Part shown: positions 55,700-64,000 of the stretch, piece by piece
Numbering within the stretch: the first letter of the stretch is position 1
How the letters are laid out: every line of letters begins with the position of its first letter
Assembly: GCA_021234155.1 (NCBI GenBank)
Contig: JAJEKV010000002.1
Location: forward strand, 30,007,115-30,071,114
Direction of reading: 5' to 3'
Length of the DNA stretch: 64,000 nt
Origin: Isoetes taiwanensis
Taxonomy: Eukaryota > Streptophyta > Lycopodiopsida > Isoetales > Isoetaceae
Translations under genes and position numbers: made by a program
The notes under the pieces: generated by a model
Told to the model about the DNA's origin: nothing
Database searches by the model: none
The model's input: only the letters and a program-made list of their open reading frames with translations

Positions 55700-58189
55700 G
55701 AAAGTCAATGATGAACACTTTGGCACGACTATTAAAAAAATTTGTATCTACTTTGTATTATATTAATATATAACTACATGATCTTCTGTAAAAATGTGTT
55801 ATCTATAGGAGAATGGCGGGGGTGCACTATTTGCTGGGTCTTTACGTTAAAGCAAATAGCGTGCCTGCACTACTTGCTGGGTTTTACGTTAAAGCAAATA
55901 GTGCGTCTGCGCTAATTGCTATGTAGGAAAAGGGGCGGCCATGCTATTTGCTTTACCTGCCTGGCACTTTTTTGCATTTTAATATCTTCTATTTCATTTC
56001 TTGGGCTGCTTTTCCTTATACTTTCTTAGTTAATGGCGACATACTTCTCTTCTTGACAATTAAAACCGCGATGTTTCATATTAAATGTAGCTGTTTTTGC
56101 ATGATAACTGGTTTCTTGTTAAGTAAATAGCGCCATATCTATCGATAAATGTGTGATAAAATAGGGAAGGAACTGATTTTGCGAGAAATTGGAATCACAA
56201 AATTTCTAAATTTAATAAAACTCTGCTTAGTTTAAAGCATAAATTTATTTGAATGATCCAAAATTTGGCTGGATTATGTTATGGTAAATGCTAGTTTTGT
56301 TGTTTAGATGTTGTGTTCTATGGATTTTCATTGTCACATATATAATAGGTGTAGTCATTCTCATTGCTCCTCTCTAGGCATAGGACCTAAAGGTATGTTG
56401 ACTACTTTTTGCTCCATGGTGTAACCCAGGTTCAATTCCAATGGAGGCTATTTGAATGGTGTCAATTGTATAATTGTACACTTCTTAAACTAAGGTTTGC
56501 ATATAATTTTGTGAAATATCTCGAGCAACATACTATTTAGTATTTCCAGAAGGCGCATGTGATTCTATTAGAAACTTTTGTTGAAATTCAAAATCTCCAT
56601 GGTTTTGCAATTTCTTTTTATCAGATATACACCACATTGTATTCATTTAGATTGTATTTTCCTTTCCTTTCATGCATGCATCGAGTCCCTTTACTTTAGG
56701 GTTCTAGGGCCTGGTAGAGGTGTTTTGTGAATAAAAACAGGTTGCCAGGACACTTTCTCGGCTTTGATGTAAAAAGCAACATCGTTGATTCTAGTAAGCA
56801 TGCTAATTCTGTTAAGATTAAGAAGCTGGTAGACTTATACTTGTATTTTTGGAAGTCATAGTAATTTCAGCAGAGGTGGTGTTATCCTGGTTAGAACATA
56901 ATGCGTTAGCCCCCAAATGGCTAATGCATAAAAATGAACTAACTGCTAACCTAATACTAACCGGGTTAGTTTTGCCCGAAAATTACAGGTAACCCTTTCA
57001 AAAAAAAAAAAAAAAAAAACCTCTGCATTTCTTTTTCCCTCCCAAACTTAGTGGTCACATTTTCTTGGTGGCCAGATGGGCAGAGGATGCCGAAAAGGGT
57101 GAAAACATCATCCAAGTCTCTATTTACTGCTGCCGTTGCAATCTTAGGCCCATACATACAACAGAAAGCGACTCAATGATTTTTCGCGAGTACTACAGTG
57201 GCCGCATCTTTTGAGAAATGGATTGATCTAAAAGAATAAGGAAAAGTTTTCCTTAATAAGAAAAGCTGGTCAGTTTTGCAGCTACATGGAAATATCTCTG
57301 TCTGTACCATGTTGTCACATTTCGTCACCATTCGTGCTTCCTTTAAATCCGAGATACTCATTCACATAATTTCGAAGCTCTTGAAGGATCAATCAAACAG
57401 TGTAATAAAAAAGATTTTTAGTAAGTATAGAAACAAATTTTTTTTTAACAAGATCATGAAAGGAGTGCAAATATGGTTGTTCTAACGACCACAGAATATG
57501 ATAAAGTTTTTAGATTTTTTTGTTGCAAATTCATAATCTATGTGCTGAAATTAGTCGAGCTGATATATTGAATGTGCAAAATCTGAATTTTTTTTTTTTG
57601 TATGGACTGAAACTAATAGCGTTAGTATGTTTGAGAATAGCTAGTTAGATGTTATTATATGTTAGCCGTTAGCTAGCTCCTAACTTCTAACCATGGGTGG
57701 TATGCTCTTGAGCAGCCTCCAATAGTGCTACATTTGCAAGTATCAAGATCATCTCGAATGAGTGCAACTCTACAAATAGGCCACCGCATCGTAAGAGTTT
57801 CAATATGTGCAACCACTCCACGGAGGAATGTACACGTGCTAATCCCACGCCCTTTTAGCAGAAGATGGTCTTTCAAGTTCAAGCCATGCGTTTATCATTA
57901 GTATTAACTTCATATTGTCAATTGCAATAGACAAGCCAAAACTCACGTGCTCCTTTTGATCACGCAAAAACTCAGTGCTATAATTAGCAGGAATGGGATC
58001 ACACGACAACTAGGTGTCCTCAAATTTCTCAAGTTCAAATCCAACTTCTAGATACCAATCAAACAACGTCAATACGACTTATGGCTTATCAGCTTTGGGT
58101 TGCTAATGATAGCATGGCCCATCTCTAAATCGACGCCACCTTCTATGCGCGCCGCAATACAGCAACAATAGCAAGCTCCTGCTCAACCT
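55700..58189. other. Intergenic apart from the palindrome cluster
   Basis: No gene recognised. A run of 20 A lies at 57,001-57,020 and an 11-T run at 57,590; neither is attached to a recognisable retroelement. Confidence 0.4.
55812..55951. repeat. Palindromes P6-P8 in tandem (about 42-bp period), 3' flank of the ParB-like gene
   Basis: GCAAATAGCG...CACTACTTGC (55,852-55,877) and GCAAATAGTGC...GCGCTAATTGC (55,894-55,919) are preceded by AATGGCGGGGGTGCACTATT (55,812) and followed by a half-site ATGCTATTTGC (55,941). TTTTACGTTAAAGCAAATAG links the units. Another half-site TAAATAGCGCC is at 56,125. Confidence 0.75.
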
Positions 58190-58925
58190 CCTCGTGCCCA
58201 GCAAGAGATTTATCGTGCTCTTGATCCTCTACAAATCATGCCTTATATCATACCCAAAGTCCGACAAAGTCTACTCCGTCTTACGCAAGCTGCTGAAGGA
58301 AGCACACTTGCTAATGTCCATGCTACCACTCGTGCCCAACAATGCTCTGCCGATCCAACTTCTCTATGCAGCCTATATACCACTCTCCATATCCTAACAT
58401 TGCTGCTAAAGTTGAGCCTTTACACGATGTTGTTGCAGCCTCGCTCCCCAAAGATCCTGCTCCGCTGGATCCTGTCAGTCCCTTGCCTCATAATCCATTG
58501 GGACTTCAAGAAGAACTTGCCAAAATCAAGATTCTTCTCAGTCTAACTACCATTTTGAAGCTCTGTCCTGCCTTGCACGAACAACTTCCTTTGCCCACTG
58601 TTCTAGTTGGCGCGATTACAACTTTCACGTCTACTGCTCATGCCATTGTGGAAAATCATCAGGTTAATCATGTACAGATTGATGGTGGCAGTGTTGTCAA
58701 TCTCATCATGAACATGTTATGAAATCAACTTGGCATTTAACAATGATGTAAAGCTCCTTACGATATCAAATTGGCATATTATCACATCACTAGACCCCAA
58801 AGCATTACTCCTAAACTCATGATCAATATTGGTGATCTCAAATTCCCTTTAGAATTTGGATTCTGGAAAGCAGATGAGGATCTAGGTGATTATGACATGC
58901 TGATTGGTCGTCTTTTTCTTTGAAA
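58190..58925 (+). pseudogene. Ty3/gypsy gag-protease remnant
   Basis: The end of a gag/linker region is followed by VNHVQIDGGSVVNLI (58,660-58,700), a retropepsin active site of the DG/SG type. Later comes IGDLKFPLEFGFW and YDMLIGRLFL near 58,830-58,920, the conserved C-terminal (I)GRPWL-like strand. Stops at 58,720 and 58,740 and a TGA at 58,921 break it. No reverse transcriptase follows in recognisable form. It is an unrelated copy from those at 25.5 and 41.6 kb. Confidence 0.75.
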
Positions 58926-60029
58926 AGTAAAATGCATTCATTATTGGGCCATTTATCAACTAATCATTACAGAAGATTCTCTCAATGCCACCATGGACTT
59001 GGAAATAGAGCAAACAATTTCAGTTCAACATGCTCAGCCTCACTTTCCAGATAGTGGATCAGACAATGTTTACAATACGTAAGAAGTGGAGGAATCCACC
59101 CTTGAGACTTGACCTTCTTCAGCCTGAAGTGGAAAGCCCTTGGGCTGAAATGGTTCAATGATCACACCATTGCCACCTCCCCATGTGGAAGAATCCGCGT
59201 CCCCCTCCTCCCCCTCAAGGTTGTACTTGAATTTCTCGACACTAGAAAACCCAAATGTTATTTGGGTGGGAGTGTTAATCCTGTGGCCAAAGGCACAGGA
59301 CTATTTATGAGCCACGCAAAAAAAGTATAGTGGGATCTGACTCTGCCACAAAGTCCTCAAATGCAGGCATAGGAACAACTTAGCATGAGGATATCACGAC
59401 CCCTTGGCGTGATTCCTCCATGGCTGGATGTCACCGGCTTCATGGCATGATAGTCTGTGTGACCATCCCCGCTTTCTTGTCATGCCTTGTGGCGGGCCCA
59501 TTTTACCACTGCCTTTTCAGAATTCAAGGTCGCCCAACCGCCACAATAGGTTGACCACTCAGCTTCATCAGCAGAGATTGTGGGAGTCGGTAGTTGTTTC
59601 ACCTACCGATCAAATTGCTATTATCGACCCAAGGCCATTATACTATATATATATATCAATAGTTTAGACTAGACAAGACAAAGTATTTTCATCTTGTAGT
59701 GATATTCTTGTTGTTTTCCTTTATGATATCAAGAGATTCTCATTTTGGCATTAATATCGTTCTTGTTTTCTGTTAATTTTTATGATTTTTAGTTCCTTTT
59801 GCGTAATCCCATGTTACACTTTGTACTCAAAATCGGTCTGTTAGACACGGCTATCTTGCAGGTTGTCTCGAACCAACCTCAAACCCCACACACAGCAACT
59901 GCATGTTTTACTTTCTAAATCAACAATACGCCTATAAATCTGGTGTGATGATCTAAAAACAATGCATTACAAAACAAGATTCTATATTGTCTGGTACAAT
60001 TAACTGATTCATTAATCAGCTTCTCTTAT
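58926..60029. other. Probable decayed retroelement flank, nothing firm
   Basis: Contains GGGTGGGAGTGTTAATCCTG (59,265) resembling a gypsy internal 3' end, and a TATATATATATA run at 59,645. No gene supported. Confidence 0.3.
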
Positions 60030-60800
60030 TCAAATGCTAACTTAAGAAATGTGTTTTCCCTGCTAAATCCCATACTTGTTTAGCTTCATTGACCCTTCTA
60101 TAAAATATGTCCATCAAAGCATGTCCAGAACCTGTAAGCAATGCAATAATGGATTTCTCTCTTGCATCAAGTAGCAATGAATTTAGAGATTCGCCTATAT
60201 TTGATGTAAGATAGCCAAACCGTTGTAGCCCAACTATTTGGTGGCACAATTGTAGTACATCGATCAGCTTCCACGCTATTAATTGTTCTCATGTTCGTTA
60301 TTTGTTCTTCGTACTCATCAATGGTATAGGCAAATCCAGTGCAAAAAATCAGTGTTGTCGCATATTTTCTTCATGTTTGCCTCAAGGTGGCTCATACAAT
60401 ATGCATGCGAAAGGCCAGGAACAATAGCTAGTAGTGCCTCTTGCAACCCTTAGTCCCTATTTGACACATAAGTAAAATTTTGCAGCACTTGTATGTTATC
60501 TCCTAAGTGTTGTAAAAACCACATCCAATTATCCATATCTCATTTATCAATTATTAAGTCAAATGCAATCGGATAATCTATAACATCAATACCTGTAGCG
60601 CGTATCAAATGGCCAAGACATTTGCCTGTTATGAAAGTGGCATCCAATCCCACGAATACTCTGCAACTAGAAAAAACCAGCCAAGCATGCTTCATAAGCA
60701 AAAACCAGCATATACTCTCTTCAACTATAGCTCTACTCCCGGGATTACTTTCCAAAAGTTTTTGCCATTATATGGGTAGCTTTCTATATGCTCTTCAATA
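60030..60800 (-). pseudogene. MuDR/MULE transposase remnant
   Basis: On the minus strand, from about 60,750 to 60,050: NPGSRAI; SCRVFVGLDATFITGKCLGH (catalytic DDE Asp in GLDATF); DYPIAFDLI; YVSNRD-stop-GLQEAL (second Asp region); HAYCMSHLEANMK (conserved H-C-H-N block after the second Asp); TSNIGESLNSLLLDARE; and FYRRVNEAKQ. The order is that of plant Mutator-like transposases, which cut and paste elements with long inverted ends. Stops at several points (for example between NRD and GLQ) show it is dead. The terminal inverted repeats were not found. Confidence 0.85.
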
Positions 60801-61132
60801 ATCTCCATTGATAATGCTCATAGCCATCTCTTTTGCATGTAAGCCATTGCATATGTATACCTCCTTCTCTTCGTAAATCATTCTAAGGGCTTATAGTGTG
60901 GGTGTCCCCTAAATTTGTCATGATACTTTGTCCCAACCAACTAGAGGAAGTTCCTTTGTTTGTTAGTTGTTGAAAACCATGATAAATATACCCTCCTAAT
61001 GCACAACTCTCACGTCTAGGACTATCAGCAATTACAGATGTAAACAAATGCCATGCAAATCCTTCTTTCCTGCATTGAACATTGTATATAGACTTATCAG
61101 ACTAACCAACCTTCAGTTCATTGTAAGATGAA
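60801..61132. other. Flank of the MULE remnant, nothing else recognised
   Basis: Weak N-terminal transposase similarity (minus strand YNGKNFWKVIPG near 60,770) fades out here. Confidence 0.35.
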
Positions 61133-61960
61133 ATGGTATATGTAGGTACTACATTCTTGATGTGGTGGTGCAGGTTTGGAAGGTTCATCCGGATGTTGTG
61201 TCTTCTTGTTTTATGCGGTCTTGTTACCGGGTGCTGGCTATTCATGACACACTGCCCCTTTCAGGCAAGTGGTCTCTGCAGCTTCCGGGTTCTCGATGGC
61301 GCTCGGTTTGGACGTGGACATAGAGCTCACTTCCCCCACCGAAAGTTAGGGTGCTTCTGTGGCAGGTGGTGCACTGCTGTATCAGGGTGAATGTCCTTGT
61401 GAGTCAGTTTAGGCTGGGTGTGAGCCCTCTCTGCCCTTGTTGTGGCCTTTATCGTGAGACTGTGGAGCATTGTCTGGTTTTATGCCCTCACTTGCAGGCT
61501 GCCTGGGATTGTGTTAGGGCTCTGTTTCAGGTGAGATTGACTAGCCAGCACTTGCTGCTTCATCTGGTGCTTGGCCGCACTTGCGGCAGCAAGCCTTGCA
61601 TCTGTGCGTGGCTTGGTTGGTGTGGCTGATTTGGAAGCGGCGGTGGTTGTGGATCTTTCAAGGGATTCAGCAGCCTGCAGCCTCTCTGATTCCTCGACTC
61701 AGGTACAAGCTATTTCAAAGCTTTCTGGTGTTCCGGGGATTGGTAGAGCGGAAGTTTGCCATTTGGCGGGACTTCTTGGGTGTTGTAGATGGTGATGGTC
61801 GGTTTGTACAGCAGTAGAGTTGCAGTTTTTCTGTGAGTTTGTTGTGGAGTGTCGAGGTATCGCTGTCTCTTTGGGGCATTTCTCCTTCCTCCTCACTTGC
61901 TTTGTAACATTACCATTCTCTTAATATATTGACGACACAGGTCTTCGACCCTGCCAAAAT
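61133..61960 (+). mobile_element. L1-type LINE 3' end with zf-RVT zinc-binding region
   Basis: An open part at 61,351-61,629 contains LGVSPLCPCCGLYRETVEH and CLVLCPHLQAAW, the Cys/His module (zf-RVT) found after the reverse transcriptase and RNase H of plant L1-type LINEs. Upstream, frames with VLLWQV and SGKWSLQLPGSRW correspond to the preceding region, with shifts. The 3' UTR ends near TTAATATATTGACGACACAG and GTCTTCGACCCTGCC, a common style of plant LINE 3' end. The copy is 5'-truncated and broken. A second LINE begins immediately downstream. Confidence 0.75.
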
Positions 61961-62065
61961 TCCACATTCCTCTTTGCCATTCGCCATCCTTCTTTATTTT
62001 CTGACTTCCAATCATCCCTCTTCTCGTTTCACGCTCCTCTGTTTTTTCTGCAACACCTCCGTACC
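61961..62065 (+). promoter_or_regulatory. Leader between the LINE 3' end and the ORF1 start
   Basis: Pyrimidine-rich sequence (CATCCTTCTTTATTTTCTG, CATCCCTCTTCTCGTTTCACG) precedes the ATG and probably is the 5' UTR of the second LINE; ACCATGG gives a strong start context. Confidence 0.45.
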
Positions 62066-64000
62066 ATGGACTCACCGGATCTAGCGGGTGGATTATCTCC
62101 CCCAATGCATTCAATATTAAATACATTCTACGCATTAAAACCCCAAGAACAGAAACAAATTTTAGTCCAGCAGCAACTTCTGCTTCAGGGAGACCTTGCT
62201 CCAATTCAATTTGGGAAATTCACGACCTTCGTTCCTGTTACAATGGCGCCCAAGAATGCTCTGCCTTCCTCTTTCCCGGATCGACCCTTCTGGGATTGTT
62301 ATGCTCCGTTAAATGCGAACTCAAGCAACTCTTTCATTCGGAGAACTCAACCTTTCAAGGATGATAACACCATTAAACAGGACATCGTGACAATGAAGAA
62401 GCACAACCCTCCGACGTACCGACACAGCAGAGGTATTGAATTGAACCCCGACCTATGTCAATCACGATTTCAATTCCTATCTTCGCATGCTGTTATTTGT
62501 TGGACTGAAAAGAAGGGAATTATCTTGGGGAATGTCTCTAAACAAATATGTGCTCTATCTAAATCAATTCAAATTTCTTCCATTTACTGGACTCGCTTCC
62601 CGTACTTTGTGATTGAGTTCTGCTCCGAGCAAGCAGCTGAGCACATCCTAAAATTGGGTCATCTTACCCATTTTGGATTTAGAGTCAAATTCCAAAAATG
62701 GTCGTATCAATTTAATCCCCTGCGTCCCTCTACCCTCATGCATACTGCCTATGTTCATCTGCATGAGCTTAATCCGGTCTTTTGGGAGGACCAATGCCTT
62801 AAAGCTATATTCTCACCCATCGGTTCCTTCATCTCCTCGGAGCGCAGGCCTGATAGGCCTCCTACTGTCTTCATGCAATTGGATCTTCTCAAACCTATCC
62901 CCCTTGAAGTTACCTTCCAAGATATGTTTGGGACTGATCAATCCTTGCTCTTAAGGTGGAATGGATTGCCCCCTGTTTGCCCTATGTGCAGGAAAAGATT
63001 GCATGGAGGACAGAAGTGTATTCCGATACCTGATCAACATAGTACCTTAGGGGAGGAGGATCAGGCTCCCCCTCGCCACCAAGGGAATCTCAATGGTAGC
63101 TCGAGGAGAATCCGAAGAAAACAGATTATCAGGGAAAAAATAGCCCGAGCTAATAAAGAACTGGAGCAGAAATATAACACCTCGGAAGCTCGGACCCAGA
63201 ATAGTAGTGGAATTGTCAAGGTTTTAAACAAGGGCAGCACCATGAAAGGAGTTTCCTTCAACAACTCAGACATGATTAAAACCTTTGACAAACACAAACC
63301 TCCTGGTCAGGTACAATTTGAGGAGATCTTGTTAGTAAAGGCCAGAGAAGACACAGTGTGGGAGGATGATTACTCCACTTGGCAGATCTCTGAATCAAAT
63401 CAAATCAATTTAAAAGAATCTGCAGATATGGTAAAGGGGCTCACCCACAATTTAATAGAGGAAGGGGACCTCAGCCTCCCCACACCATCTACAACAGATT
63501 CATCCCCTGTCATCTGCAAAAATAGGTTCAAAGTGCTACAGGATATTTCAAACATTCTGGAAGATGATACTGCTGGGCTCCCTAGCCCGAAAGGAAAAGG
63601 AAGGATTCTTGACATGGCTCAAAACCGACCATTGCTGGATACAACCCAAGATCACTCACTGATCGAAGAATCTAACGCTCCAACATCTGATGCTCTGGTG
63701 GATTCTTCGCTAGTCAACTCCACTTGCAGGAATGACCGAATTCTTGTTGACCTATCTGTTGACCCGGCCTCCAACAATACTCTGGTCAACTTTGATATTC
63801 CCTCTTTGTTCACCTCCCATCATACTCCTTTACCTATTTTATATGACAAGTATGGCAAATCAACTGTGGATCTGGTCAGCAAAATGGTAGCAGAGGCTGT
63901 GGATGCAACATGTCAGCAAGTGAAGGCCCCCCCTTTGGTGGACAATGAAGAAGATAGTCACTATGATATTCAAAAGGATGCTGAGCGAATCCAGGTAAGT
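62066..64000 (+). CDS. LINE ORF1 (DUF4283-like plus CCHC zinc knuckle), open to the window end
   Basis: From ATG at 62,066 the frame stays open for 645 codons and leaves the window, so it is partial at the 3' end. Residues about 130-290 form a DUF4283-type RNA-binding region (VICWTEKKGIILGNVSKQ, IEFCSEQAAEHILKLG, AYVHLHELNPVFWEDQC). The knuckle CPMCRKRLHGGQKC at 305-318 has CX2CX4HX4C spacing. A basic segment SSRRIRRKQIIREKIAR follows, then an acidic Ser-rich tail. This is the ORF1 nucleic-acid-binding layout of plant L1-type LINEs, where ORF2 would follow. No stop or frameshift is seen, unlike every other LINE piece here, so the copy may be young. The last nine bases, CAG|GTAAGT, match a splice donor, so an alternative is an exon of a domesticated gene. 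Confidence 0.85.
   Translation, partial: MDSPDLAGGLSPPMHSILNTFYALKPQEQKQILVQQQLLLQGDLAPIQFGKFTTFVPVTMAPKNALPSSFPDRPFWDCYAPLNANSSNSFIRRTQPFKDDNTIKQDIVTMKKHNPPTYRHSRGIELNPDLCQSRFQFLSSHAVICWTEKKGIILGNVSKQICALSKSIQISSIYWTRFPYFVIEFCSEQAAEHILKLGHLTHFGFRVKFQKWSYQFNPLRPSTLMHTAYVHLHELNPVFWEDQCLKAIFSPIGSFISSERRPDRPPTVFMQLDLLKPIPLEVTFQDMFGTDQSLLLRWNGLPPVCPMCRKRLHGGQKCIPIPDQHSTLGEEDQAPPRHQGNLNGSSRRIRRKQIIREKIARANKELEQKYNTSEARTQNSSGIVKVLNKGSTMKGVSFNNSDMIKTFDKHKPPGQVQFEEILLVKAREDTVWEDDYSTWQISESNQINLKESADMVKGLTHNLIEEGDLSLPTPSTTDSSPVICKNRFKVLQDISNILEDDTAGLPSPKGKGRILDMAQNRPLLDTTQDHSLIEESNAPTSDALVDSSLVNSTCRNDRILVDLSVDPASNNTLVNFDIPSLFTSHHTPLPILYDKYGKSTVDLVSKMVAEAVDATCQQVKAPPLVDNEEDSHYDIQKDAERIQVS

Noticed and set aside
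52331-55951. CRISPR-like array of palindromes
   Set aside because: Spacing is irregular, units are diverged, spacers are exons and introns, and the DNA is a plant nuclear sequence.
57001-57020. Poly-A tail of a processed pseudogene
   Set aside because: No gene-like sequence adjoins it on either side.

Overview
This window looks like nuclear DNA of a land plant. It holds a 12-exon cytosolic fructose-1,6-bisphosphatase gene, a TCHQD-class glutathione transferase, a Dof-type zinc-finger ORF, a UPL1/2 HECT-ligase fragment and an STT3 first exon. It also carries Copia, Ty3/gypsy, LINE, SINE, MULE, MITE and Helitron-like DNA. AT-rich sequence and a TE-dominated layout, with most gene traces broken, would fit a large genome such as a fern or other seed-free plant, but nothing here proves the lineage.

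Layout. 1-790: 3' end of a LINE with an (ATTCT)n tail. 0.8-10.6 kb: mostly anonymous AT-rich DNA with a dispersed repeat and short tandem duplications. 10.7-11.4 kb (minus): Dof-like ORF. 12.8-15.3 kb: exon-like fragments and an STT3 exon 1, each upstream of a Helitron-like 3' hairpin. 16.2-21.6 kb: full-length Copia element with 5-bp target duplications, interrupted by a foldback element. 22.7-25.7 kb: a duplicated segment into which a LINE inserted, next to a gypsy integrase remnant. 27.5-30.8 kb: repeats and SINEs. 31.0-32.1 kb: exons of an unrecognised zinc-ribbon/OB-like protein. 33.1-34.0 kb (minus): GST with an in-frame stop. 34.3-34.9 kb: coiled-coil pseudogene. 35-41 kb: tandem repeats and a SINE. 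41.6-44.5 kb: gypsy chromodomain, UPL1/2 pseudogene and a Helitron-like end. 44.6-45.0 kb: foldback MITE. 46.2-47.2 kb: LINE tail and tandem repeats. 47.5-49.5 kb (minus): intact FBPase. 51-52 kb: MITE and GC/AT repeat. 52.2-55.7 kb: a degenerate multi-exon gene with ParB-like and DNA-methyltransferase-like segments. 58-61 kb: gypsy and MULE remnants. 61.1-62.0 kb: L1-type LINE 3' end. 62.07 kb to the end: an uninterrupted LINE ORF1 that runs off the window.

The most unusual locus is 52.2-56.1 kb. A ParB-like plus methyltransferase-like plant gene is accompanied in its introns and 3' flank by repeated imperfect palindromes (AAATRGCGC...GCGCTATTT) and a 66-bp-arm intronic hairpin. The second theme is gene-fragment capture next to Helitron-like ends. 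The third is a high density of roughly 50-bp tandem duplications. The only clearly intact host gene is FBPase; the Dof-like ORF is open and plausible. The remaining gene-like pieces are fragments or pseudogenes.
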